Source: Paenibacillus solani
GTDB lineage: Bacteria > Bacillota > Bacilli > Paenibacillales > Paenibacillaceae
Length of the DNA stretch: 64,000 bases
Assembly: GCF_001277345.1 (NCBI RefSeq)
Contig: NZ_LIUT01000001.1
Span: 576,448-640,447 of the forward strand
Reading direction: 5' to 3'
The notes under the pieces were generated by a model. It made no database searches, was not told where the DNA came from, and saw only the letters and a list, made by a program, of their open reading frames with translations. This document shows positions 25,627-33,361 of this stretch, piece by piece. How positions within the stretch are numbered: position 1 is the stretch's first letter; every line of letters begins with the position of its first letter. The position numbers and the translations under genes were made by a program.

Positions 25627-26757
25627 ATGGTGCGAAGAAAACAGAGACGAGTAATGATACCTGCCTCACATTCTTTTAGAAGAGCAATGAAGCGAGTAAG
25701 TAAAAGAACAAGAACAAGAAAAAAACGCAGCGCCCGTCAAGTGGGGGCTCATATTTTCAAGAATCGTCAGACTCCAAACGGGATGGTCGACTCCTGGAAA
25801 GAGAAGGCTTATGCTGCCGGTTATCAACAAGCAGCCCATGAAGTTTCCATAACGACGGATACACCACCCCATATCAGAGTGAATGAGAGCTGGAACCGCT
25901 GGTACCATTCAGTCAAACCACTGCCATTGACTGTTTACCACGCGGCGGCGGCTAAATTTCTGGAAGGACATAGCAAGCATTCTGGAATATACCTTGGGAA
26001 TGCCGTACTCCTTCCAACGGATAAAAGGGTAGCGGCGATCGTCGTGGTGATGAACGAGAAAGATACGATTTTAAAACTGCTTGAACAGCTTCATCGGCTG
26101 CCGCTTCATGAGATCATATTTGTGGTGAACGGATCAACCGATGAAAGCTTCGAAATGATTCGGAACCAATCGAAAGCCATCATTGTGCACTACAAACAAG
26201 CCTTGGGCCACGATGTAGGCAGAGCAGTCGGGGCAAAGTTAGCCGATTCTGAAATTCTGCTGTTCCTTGATGGAGACCTTCCGATATTAGCTGAGCATCT
26301 TGTACCTTTCATCGATGCCATTGAACAGGGTAGTGATATTGCCTTAAATGATATATCTCCATTGATCGGAATGTTTTCCGAAAGAGATTACGTAACAACC
26401 GTTAAGGAGTTTATTAATCGATCCATGGGCAGAGCGGATCTCGAAGCCAATTCGCTTACCGCGGTGCCTCACGCGATGAGGAAGGAAGCTGCGCAGATCA
26501 TCGGGTACGCCAATTTATCCATCCCACCGAAAGCGCAAGTCATCGCCCTTGAAAAGGGTTTAAAAATAAACGCACCGGCCAGTGTAGACGTTATTACAAA
26601 AAATCGGCTCCGGGCTCGAAATGTCGGACTACAAAATGCGGTTTCTGATTTGATCATTGGAGACCATATTGAAGCTCTAAAAACGGCATTTGATTTAAAA
26701 GGATCACGGCTATCTTTTACGGATCAGATTAGACAAAGGCAGCTAACCAAGGTTTAG
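25627..26757 (+). CDS. GT2 glycosyltransferase with basic N-terminus and degenerate tag
   Basis: A 376-residue protein. Residues 1-40 are very basic ('KRVSKRTRTRKKRSAR'). Residues 61-69 hold a weak tag, small residues at 61, 65 and 69 with Tyr ('KAYAAGYQQAA'). The GT2 domain starts near 138 ('VAAIVVVMNEKDTILKLLEQ'), with 'IIFVVNGSTDESFEMI', 'LGHDVGRAVGAKLADSEILL' and the metal motif 'LDGDL'. The region between (75-135) contains 'NRWYHSVKPLPLTVYHAAA' and is unassigned. It starts four bases after the previous stop and is a diverged copy of that gene. Confidence 0.85.
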   Translation: MVRRKQRRVMIPASHSFRRAMKRVSKRTRTRKKRSARQVGAHIFKNRQTPNGMVDSWKEKAYAAGYQQAAHEVSITTDTPPHIRVNESWNRWYHSVKPLPLTVYHAAAAKFLEGHSKHSGIYLGNAVLLPTDKRVAAIVVVMNEKDTILKLLEQLHRLPLHEIIFVVNGSTDESFEMIRNQSKAIIVHYKQALGHDVGRAVGAKLADSEILLFLDGDLPILAEHLVPFIDAIEQGSDIALNDISPLIGMFSERDYVTTVKEFINRSMGRADLEANSLTAVPHAMRKEAAQIIGYANLSIPPKAQVIALEKGLKINAPASVDVITKNRLRARNVGLQNAVSDLIIGDHIEALKTAFDLKGSRLSFTDQIRQRQLTKV

Positions 26758-26769
26758 AAGGTGGAAGCT

Positions 26770-27498
26770 ATGAAAAAAACAAGCATCATTATTCCGACTT
26801 TCAATGGCAAGGATCTGCTAAAGGATTGCATTTATTCGATTAAACGCCATACGAATGAGCCTTACGAGATCATTGTTGTTGATAATGGTTCCTCCGACGG
26901 TACCGTTGATATCTGCCGTCAGGAGGGGATTACCTTCATTTCATTGGCAAATAACATTGGCTTTCCAGTCGCATGCAACAAGGGTTTGAAAATTGCAACC
27001 GGCGATACGTTGCTTCTACTGAATAATGATGTCATCGTTACCCGCAACTGGTTGCAGAATATGTTGAATTGTTTGAACAGTGAACCAAATATCGGCATTG
27101 TCGGACCGCTTACCAACTATGCAAGCGGCAAACAACAGATCGATATGCCTTATACCAGTTTGGAGGAGATGTCGAACCAGCTGAATGAGCCGGATGCAAA
27201 AAAATGGCTTCAGGTGGATCGAATCGTCGGTCTGTGCTTCCTGTTTAAACGGGAGTTAATGGACCGCATCGGATTGCTGGACGAACGTTATTCTCCGGGG
27301 CATTTTGAAGACGATGATTATTGTTACCGGGCCAGGAATGCGGGATATACGTTCAGGATAGCAGGGGATGTTTTTATTTTTCATCATGGGAGCGCCAGCT
27401 TTGCCAAGCAGGATATGAGTAAGGTGAAGCTTCTTATAGATCAAAATAGACAAAAATTTATGGATAAATGGGGCGTCGATCCGACGATCTATGTATAA
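26770..27498 (+). CDS. GT2 glycosyltransferase (rhamnosyltransferase-like)
   Basis: A 242-residue GT2 enzyme, close in type to the GT2 domains at 19161 and 30512. 'TSIIIPTFNGKDLLKDCI', 'EIIVVDNGSSDGTVDIC', 'LLLNNDVIVT', 'GIVGPLTNYASG', and 'GHFEDDDYCYRARNAGY' holding the catalytic-base region. Enzymes of this type often transfer rhamnose or other deoxysugars, fitting the neighbouring dTDP-sugar genes. I prefer ATG 26770 (AAGGTGGA 4-5 bases upstream) to GTG 26761. It has neither a basic head nor a tag. Confidence 0.85.
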   Translation: MKKTSIIIPTFNGKDLLKDCIYSIKRHTNEPYEIIVVDNGSSDGTVDICRQEGITFISLANNIGFPVACNKGLKIATGDTLLLLNNDVIVTRNWLQNMLNCLNSEPNIGIVGPLTNYASGKQQIDMPYTSLEEMSNQLNEPDAKKWLQVDRIVGLCFLFKRELMDRIGLLDERYSPGHFEDDDYCYRARNAGYTFRIAGDVFIFHHGSASFAKQDMSKVKLLIDQNRQKFMDKWGVDPTIYV

Positions 27499-27526
27499 TC
27501 ATCTATTTTTCGAAAGGAAGGATTAT

Positions 27527-28231
27527 ATGAAAGGCGTCATTCTGGCAGGAGGTACGGGTACCCGGCTTTATCCACTAACAAAAGTCGTAAATAAACATCT
27601 GCTGCCTGTCGGGAAAATTCCGATGATATGTCACGGGATAGAGAAATTCAAAAAAGCAGGCATTGAGGAAATTCTTATCGTGATTGGCAAGCAATCGGCA
27701 GGTCTATATATAGACCTGATCGGTAGCGGAAAAGAATGGGGAGTAAGCGTCACATTTAAAGTCCAGGAAGAAGCCGGAGGGATTGCCCAAGCATTATTCC
27801 TTGCCGAGCCGTTCGTAACACCGGGCGAAAAGTTCGTTGTGCTTCTCGGTGATAATCTGTTCGAGGATCATCTAACGACATTTGTGCAAGCTTTTAAACA
27901 ACAGGCCGTTGGAGCGCGCGTACTTCTGAAGAAAGTTCATGATCCGAAGAGATACGGAGTTCCAGTCTTGGAGAAAGATAACATCATCATGATCGAAGAG
28001 AAGCCGGAGGAGCCTAAATCCGATTATTGCGTAACTGGTATTTATATGTATGATTCGACTGTGTTTGAAACGATCCGAACCATTAAACCATCGGCACGAG
28101 GCGAATTGGAAATTACCGACGTAAATAATGTGTATGCATCTAAGGGGCAGCTTACCTATGACATATTAGACGGATGGTGGACGGATGCCGGAACCTTCCA
28201 GTCCTTGTACCAAGCCAGTGGCCGGCTGTAG
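27527..28231 (+). CDS. rfbA: Glucose-1-phosphate thymidylyltransferase (short RfbA/SpsI type)
   Basis: A 234-residue nucleotidyltransferase that makes dTDP-glucose from glucose-1-phosphate and dTTP. The signature 'GVILAGGTGTRLYPLTKVVN' lies at 3-22, 'PVGKIPMI' near 28, 'LLGDNLF' metal site, 'KKVHDPKRYGVPVL', 'EEKPEEPKSDYCVTGIYMYD'. It is shorter than the 290-residue E. coli form, like B. subtilis SpsI. ATG 27527 has GGAAGG upstream. It begins the dTDP-sugar route completed by rfbC and rfbB at 36.9-38.4 kb. No RfbD reductase is present in the window. Confidence 0.9.
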   Translation: MKGVILAGGTGTRLYPLTKVVNKHLLPVGKIPMICHGIEKFKKAGIEEILIVIGKQSAGLYIDLIGSGKEWGVSVTFKVQEEAGGIAQALFLAEPFVTPGEKFVVLLGDNLFEDHLTTFVQAFKQQAVGARVLLKKVHDPKRYGVPVLEKDNIIMIEEKPEEPKSDYCVTGIYMYDSTVFETIRTIKPSARGELEITDVNNVYASKGQLTYDILDGWWTDAGTFQSLYQASGRL

Positions 28232-28274
28232 AGAACTCAATATTTGGAATGAATAAGTCCGGAGGCATGACTGC

Positions 28275-29402
28275 ATGAGAATAATGAATGATCATTTGCT
28301 GCTTCAGGGAGAGGAACAATCGGCTCACATGGAAGGATACAGAAACGGTTTTACAGAGGGGCGGAGAGAGGGGTACCGGATTGGTTTTTCCGATGCAGTA
28401 ATACAATCTTTACCCAAGGAAGAGGAGCCGATCCGGGATCTCCGAATTCTCTATGTCACTACAGGCATTGGCGTTCCATATCCTGCGCTAGATCAAGCGG
28501 TAACTGACACTTTAAAGGTACTGGTTCGAAGTCTCTTGGTTGCCAACCCTTCAGAAGATATCGTTCTTCTGGCTAAGAAATTCCAGCCGGATCTAGTACT
28601 TGCTTTAAATGGGGTTGTTTTGGAAGCCGATACGCTCAAAGCGCTGGGGGATAGCGGATTTAAAACAGCAATTTGGTTTACTGATGACCCGTACTATACG
28701 GACTGGACGGTTTCGATCGCTCCCCGTTACGATTATATTTTTACGCTTGAATCCAACTGCGTATCATTTTATCGTGATTTAGGTTGCCAACATGTGTATC
28801 ACTTGCCTTTTGCAGTCAATCCGAACGTATTTTATCCGAAGCATGTGCCAACCTCATATCAGACTGATATCTGTTTTATCGGAACGGCTTATTGGAACAG
28901 AGTGGAGTTAATGGATCATCTGGCCCCAGTATTGAAAAATAAAAGAGTCGTCATTTCCGGATGGTGGTGGGACCGGATGAAGCAATACGACCAGTTGTCC
29001 GACAAGATTAGGCTCGGCGATTGGATGACGCCGGAGGACACGGCAACTTACTACAATGGAGCCAAGATTGTGATCAACCATCACCGTTCATCCGATGACG
29101 ATACAATCAACGCCAACAGCAGGAAATTAAAGGCGCTTTCCGTCAATCCTCGCACGTTTGAAATATCCAGCTGCAGCACGCTTCAGTTATCGGATAGTCG
29201 CCATGATATGGATCAGTTATACTCCCCCGGAACGGAGATCGAAATCTACGGTTCCTATGGTGAATTGATGGATAAAATCGACTATTATTTGCGTCATGAA
29301 GAGGAGAGACAGCGAATTGCATTAAACGGCTTGATAAGAACAAGAAAGGATCATACCTACTATAAACGCTTGAGATCGATGCTTCGTATTATTTTCCCAT
29401 AG
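28275..29402 (+). CDS. cgeB: CgeB-family glycosyltransferase with N-terminal G-x3 tag
   Basis: A 375-residue protein. Residues 21-37 are the tag, with glycine at 21, 25, 29, 33 and 37 ('EGYRNGFTEGRREGYRIGF'). From residue 55 it matches CgeB ('LRILYVTTGIG', 'FQPDLVLALNG', 'KTAIWFTDDPYYTDW', 'YDYIFTLESNCV', 'TDICFIGTAYWNRVELM', 'ARTFEISSC'-like block). In B. subtilis CgeB is a late mother-cell protein needed for the outermost spore layer (crust). The C-terminal half has the GT-B-like donor site. The start follows CCGGAGGCATGACTGC. Confidence 0.85.
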   Translation: MRIMNDHLLLQGEEQSAHMEGYRNGFTEGRREGYRIGFSDAVIQSLPKEEEPIRDLRILYVTTGIGVPYPALDQAVTDTLKVLVRSLLVANPSEDIVLLAKKFQPDLVLALNGVVLEADTLKALGDSGFKTAIWFTDDPYYTDWTVSIAPRYDYIFTLESNCVSFYRDLGCQHVYHLPFAVNPNVFYPKHVPTSYQTDICFIGTAYWNRVELMDHLAPVLKNKRVVISGWWWDRMKQYDQLSDKIRLGDWMTPEDTATYYNGAKIVINHHRSSDDDTINANSRKLKALSVNPRTFEISSCSTLQLSDSRHDMDQLYSPGTEIEIYGSYGELMDKIDYYLRHEEERQRIALNGLIRTRKDHTYYKRLRSMLRIIFP

Positions 29403-29474
29403 TTGTCAGGCCAAAATGGATTGTTATACCCGTTTCCTAATAAGTTCTAAAGAATATATTGTGCGTAAGACGGG

Positions 29475-30515
29475 GTGATCATCATACGGCAGCAATTAGA
29501 AAAAAAAAGAAAAAGAGTTGTAAAGAGACGTGATAGGCGGAAGTTTAATCTTCAGAGAACAAAAGTTAATGCACAAAGCGAGTGCAACCAGAAATTGCTT
29601 GCGCAGGCGGCAACCTCGTTTAATGAAGGCTTTGATGCCGGCTATGACGAGGCCATGATGAAGTCGCGGCATTCGGTACCCGAAACGAAGGCCATGCCAA
29701 GTTCGGGAGAGGAGTACACGAAGGGATTATATGATGGAGGAGAACGAATCGTGGACTCAATACTCTCAGAGCTGGAGATTCTTCCCGAAATTTCGGTTCG
29801 GCAGATTATTGAAGAAGGTATGAAGCAACTAAGTTCTCAGTATTATCGTCTGATGAGCGCGGCAGAAGTTGCGGGAAGGATTAAAGAAGCTTTAGCTTCA
29901 AGCTCCCCGCTGTCCGTAATCCGTTTAGGGGATGGGGAACTGCTTACGCTTGCGCAAGAAATGGTTTTGAACGAGGAAGAAGTACGAAAAGAAGGACATT
30001 TTTTAAGCTATGCCGGCGTTTGTTTACCTGATCTAAAGGCAAGAGATATGCTGGCAGCTTCCGTAAGAAATGCAGATATCGTTGGCATTCCCAAATTAAG
30101 AATGTCAAACTTTCAACCCCTAGCCTTTTCCGTTTTTAGAGCTCATGGCATCGATTATCGAAAGTTACAGCTAACTCTATCGACAGTCAACTATGCTATT
30201 CATTTGGAAGGTTTATTACATGGGATCCTTGCAGGACGTCGAGTTCTCGTTGTAGGAAATTCGGCTCCGGGTCTTTCACGGGTGCTGTCAGATCGCGGAA
30301 TCAAGGTGACTGGCACGGTTGATACTGTTGAAGGTATGTACGATATTCCCAGAACAATGGATGAAATTCGAGAGTGTCAATTCGACATCGCACTTGTGGG
30401 AGCCGGTATTCCGGCTGTCATCATTACAGAGCGTATTGCTTCCGAACTCGGGAAAGTCGCTATTGATTTCGGACATTTGGCTGATTCCTTGGCGAGTGGA
30501 GAATCAACCTTATGA
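29475..30515 (+). CDS. GT-D-fold glycosyltransferase with basic head and tag
   Basis: A 346-residue protein. Residues 9-30 are basic ('EKKRKRVVKRRDRRKFNLQR'). Residues 52-60 carry the tag (GFDAGYDEA), and 'YTKGLYDGG' (81-89) is a second piece. The catalytic domain from about 130 shows the DGE motif in 'SVIRLGDGELLTLA' (153-155), the hallmark of GT-D enzymes (formerly DUF1792, as in streptococcal adhesin glycosylation). A Rossmann-like end follows ('RRVLVVGNSAPGLSRVL'). The start is GTG 29475; the ribosome binding site is poor, so the start is uncertain. The stop overlaps the next start (ATGA). Confidence 0.8.
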   Translation: MIIIRQQLEKKRKRVVKRRDRRKFNLQRTKVNAQSECNQKLLAQAATSFNEGFDAGYDEAMMKSRHSVPETKAMPSSGEEYTKGLYDGGERIVDSILSELEILPEISVRQIIEEGMKQLSSQYYRLMSAAEVAGRIKEALASSSPLSVIRLGDGELLTLAQEMVLNEEEVRKEGHFLSYAGVCLPDLKARDMLAASVRNADIVGIPKLRMSNFQPLAFSVFRAHGIDYRKLQLTLSTVNYAIHLEGLLHGILAGRRVLVVGNSAPGLSRVLSDRGIKVTGTVDTVEGMYDIPRTMDEIRECQFDIALVGAGIPAVIITERIASELGKVAIDFGHLADSLASGESTL

Positions 30516-31843
30516 GCCAGATTAGCAAACATAAAACAGACGGTTACAACGACGGATTTAATAAAGGCTTCCATTCCGGCTACAGGGATGGATACGGTGG
30601 GGGGCGGCACAAGGGAATATCTCAATTCAGTAATGTTTTTGAAGGCACAAGTATCATTATACCGACCTATAATCAGCTTCCTTATTTAAAAGAATGCATT
30701 GAAAGCATTGTTCAATATACCGACACGCCGTATGAACTCATTATTATTGATAATGCATCCGATGACGGAACTGCAGAATTCCTCAAATCTTCCCAAGGGC
30801 TCCGCTTTCGAATCAATGAAGGAAATTTAGGATTTGCAGGGGCTGTAAACCAGGGGCTTATGATGGCAAAAGGAACAACGTTGATGATCTTAAATAATGA
30901 CTCCGTTGTAACGACTAACTGGCTCTCGAATTTGCTCAACTGTTTGCAAAGCGACTCACGGTTCGGAATTGTCGGACCGGTGACAAATTATATCAGTGGG
31001 GATCAACTGATTCATGTGAGCTATCAAGATATAGCGGAGATGCAGCAATTCTCCAAGTCATACAATCAATCTAATACGCACAGCTGGATCGTGACAGAAC
31101 GATTGACAGGTTTTTGCATGTTGATTCGGCGAGTTGACTTTAACCGATTGGGTTTTTTTGACGAAGGTTTTGAGATTGGAAACTGTGAAGACGACGATTA
31201 TGGGCTGCGTGCCCGCCTTCTTGGCATGCAGCTAGTTATAGCAAAGGATACGTTTATTCATCATTACGGCAGCGTCAGTATGAAGACGTTAAATGACAAT
31301 TTCGAGCAAGTGTATGCAAATAATCTTACGTTCTACTCCAGTAAATGGGGAGATCCCCATGATATGTTGTCACTGAAGTGGCAGCAAAACATGAACAGCG
31401 GCATGAAGCTTCGTACCATTGATTTGTATCCGACATGTATCTTCGTCAGAGGCGTCAATACGAAAACGTATTGGATAGAGAATGGGGTCAGGTATCCGAT
31501 TCTTGGTGCCAGCGGAATTCAGCCAGTCCGAGTTTCACAGATTGATCTGCGTTGCTGGACGCTTGGGGATGGTATTTCTGCGGAGGACGCCATTCATCGT
31601 ATGAAGACTGTATATTTCTCATCCGATTCATGGGAGCAAGAAGGCAGGCTGATCAAACTTAAGAATGGCAGTGTTTATCAGTACAAGGGGAAGAGACTGC
31701 ACCGATTCATGAATCGGCTCGCAATTGCCGCTTGGCACCTTGATTCTTACGAGCCATTGCTAGTGAACGAGCAAGAGGTTCAGAAATATGAGGAGGAAGC
31801 TCCGATCATTTCTCCTCCGGTAATTAAGGCAGATAACATTTAA
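30512..31843 (+). CDS. GT2 glycosyltransferase with the longest G-x3 tag and a C-terminal IENG module
   Basis: A 443-residue protein. Residues 11-35 carry the strongest tag of the window: glycine at 11, 15, 19, 23, 27, 31 and 35, most followed by Tyr or Phe ('DGYNDGFNKGFHSGYRDGY'). The GT2 domain (about 46-290) has 'TSIIIPTYNQLPYLKECI', 'LIIIDNASDDGT', 'LMILNNDSVVT', 'NCEDDDYGLRARLLG'. The C-terminal about 120 residues form a separate beta module with 'IFVRGVNTKTYWIENGVRYP', like the surface-protein motif 'xxYxIENGxKRxI'. It may bind a surface or glycan. The four-base overlap with the GT-D gene indicates coupling. Confidence 0.85.
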   Translation: MSQISKHKTDGYNDGFNKGFHSGYRDGYGGGRHKGISQFSNVFEGTSIIIPTYNQLPYLKECIESIVQYTDTPYELIIIDNASDDGTAEFLKSSQGLRFRINEGNLGFAGAVNQGLMMAKGTTLMILNNDSVVTTNWLSNLLNCLQSDSRFGIVGPVTNYISGDQLIHVSYQDIAEMQQFSKSYNQSNTHSWIVTERLTGFCMLIRRVDFNRLGFFDEGFEIGNCEDDDYGLRARLLGMQLVIAKDTFIHHYGSVSMKTLNDNFEQVYANNLTFYSSKWGDPHDMLSLKWQQNMNSGMKLRTIDLYPTCIFVRGVNTKTYWIENGVRYPILGASGIQPVRVSQIDLRCWTLGDGISAEDAIHRMKTVYFSSDSWEQEGRLIKLKNGSVYQYKGKRLHRFMNRLAIAAWHLDSYEPLLVNEQEVQKYEEEAPIISPPVIKADNI

Positions 31844-31865
31844 TAAAGGGCAGAGGGTGAGATGG

Positions 31866-32135
31866 ATGAAAGCACGGAGAAAAAATGGCGGTGTATCGTT
31901 GCGATTGAAAAGAAAAGGTATCCGTGGAAGATCTTTAAGAGGTAAGGGGATAAATAGAGCTTTTGGAGGAAAGAGAAGGAGGGGACCGGGAAGAATAGCT
32001 CCGGGTCAAAATGCAGTCGAATATAACCAATCCTATGATGCGGGGTTTGATAAAGCGTATAACGAAGGATTTAACGTTGGTTATGCGGAGGGTATGGAGG
32101 CCGGTCATCAAGAAGCTTATAAAGGAGAAGGATAA
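31866..32135 (+). CDS. Small very basic protein with C-terminal G-x3 tag (scaffold candidate)
   Basis: An 89-residue protein with no enzyme domain. Residues 1-45 are rich in Arg, Lys and Gly ('RLKRKGIRGRSLRGKG', 'GGKRRRGPGR'). Residues 53-87 carry a long tag: small residues at 60, 64, 68, 72, 76, 80 and 84, exactly every four ('YDAGFDKAYNEGFNVGYAEG'). It has the same architecture as the 97-residue protein at 11968-12261 without close sequence identity in the basic part. ATG 31866 (after AGAGGG) is favoured, with GTG 31857 as an alternative. It lies between two tagged glycosyltransferases, one base from the next gene. Confidence 0.7.
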   Translation: MKARRKNGGVSLRLKRKGIRGRSLRGKGINRAFGGKRRRGPGRIAPGQNAVEYNQSYDAGFDKAYNEGFNVGYAEGMEAGHQEAYKGEG

Positions 32136-32136
32136 G

Positions 32137-33339
32137 ATGGCTTTAAGAAAAAAAACGAGGCCTCGAAAGCGAGTTAGAAAAGGAAACCGCCAACCTGTTC
32201 GTCTTAGCGCATATCAAATAGGGAGTATTGATGGTTTTCAGCGAGGAAAAGAGGAAGGTTTTGCACAAGGGCGTGCGGAGGCCCAGAAAATCTCTCATAA
32301 TGCTGTGGCCATTATCGAGTCGGAGCTGCCAAAGATGGATGTTCTCGTTATCGCGGCAGGCATTATACCTTCGCTTGATATCGGCGTTATCCAGCCCCTT
32401 CGTGCGCTGAATAAACAAGAGAATCTGGAATTTGATGTGAAATTGGAAACCGATGTGACCCATGAGATGATTGCTGCCGCGAACACGATCATATTTGTTC
32501 GTAATGTTGAGCCCGCCGCCTATGCCTTATTGGAATTGGCTCATCAGCTGAAAAAAAGGACGGTATATGTTATTGATGATAATTTCTTGGAGATTCAGCC
32601 GACGACTGCGGTGGGGGAATATTATAACGATCCGATCCGAAGAGAGACGTTTATTAAGTTTTTGAAAAATACGCAAATTATTAAAGTTGATGCACCTGAT
32701 CTCGGTACCTATATTCATGAGCGATACAATAGACATGTCATTTATTTTCCTGCCAGCATCGATTTTGAGTGGCTGGATCAGCACAGCAAGGCGGATAAGA
32801 ATCAGGAACAGGTTGTCATCGGTTATGCAGGAGGAGACAAAGAGGAAGATTTCGTACCCGTCATTTCCGCTCTGAATAAAATTCTAGATTACTACGGGGG
32901 ATTTGTGAGATTGGAATTTTTCGGCTATCTTCCACCTTCACTGGCTGAACATCCAAGCGTTGACTATAAAGGTGGGGGGATGGATTACAAGGAATTTATG
33001 AAGAAGCTAAATCAAAGCAACTGGAACATCGGAATTGCGCCTCTCGCCAACAATTCATTTAACAAGGGAAAAACGAATACGAAATTCCGCGAATACGCTG
33101 CCTGCGGTATTCCGGGCATATACTCGAAGTCTCCTGTTTATATGCATTGGGTCGAGCAGGGCGAAACAGGCTACCTAGTTGAGCATAATGAGGAGCATTG
33201 GTATGAGGGAATCAAGGCCATGATAGAAGATCCAGCGATGCGGCAACGAATCAAGGAGAATGCGCAAAGGGCAGCTCGGCAGCATTTTGCACTTCAGACT
33301 TGCATCGATAACTGGAAGAAATTCATATTCAAAACGTAA
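32137..33339 (+). CDS. GT4-like glycosyltransferase with basic head and G-x3 tag
   Basis: A 400-residue protein. Residues 4-18 are basic ('RKKTRPRKRVRKGNR'). Residues 26-46 are the tag with glycine at 29, 33, 37, 41 and 45 ('IGSIDGFQRGKEEGFAQGR'). From residue 65 it is a paralogue of the untagged enzymes at 21769 and 33362: 'KRTVYVIDDNFLEI', 'VVIGYAGGDKEEDFVPVISA', 'WNIGIAPLANNS', 'KTNTKFREYAACGIPGIYSK', 'TGYLVEHNEEHWYEGI'. ATG 32137 follows AAGGAGAAGG and lies one base after the previous stop. The longer reading from 32011 overlaps that gene and is rejected. The tag was evidently added to an existing enzyme type. Confidence 0.85.
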   Translation: MALRKKTRPRKRVRKGNRQPVRLSAYQIGSIDGFQRGKEEGFAQGRAEAQKISHNAVAIIESELPKMDVLVIAAGIIPSLDIGVIQPLRALNKQENLEFDVKLETDVTHEMIAAANTIIFVRNVEPAAYALLELAHQLKKRTVYVIDDNFLEIQPTTAVGEYYNDPIRRETFIKFLKNTQIIKVDAPDLGTYIHERYNRHVIYFPASIDFEWLDQHSKADKNQEQVVIGYAGGDKEEDFVPVISALNKILDYYGGFVRLEFFGYLPPSLAEHPSVDYKGGGMDYKEFMKKLNQSNWNIGIAPLANNSFNKGKTNTKFREYAACGIPGIYSKSPVYMHWVEQGETGYLVEHNEEHWYEGIKAMIEDPAMRQRIKENAQRAARQHFALQTCIDNWKKFIFKT

Positions 33340-33361
33340 AATCGGGGGAGAGAGCGGGAAC

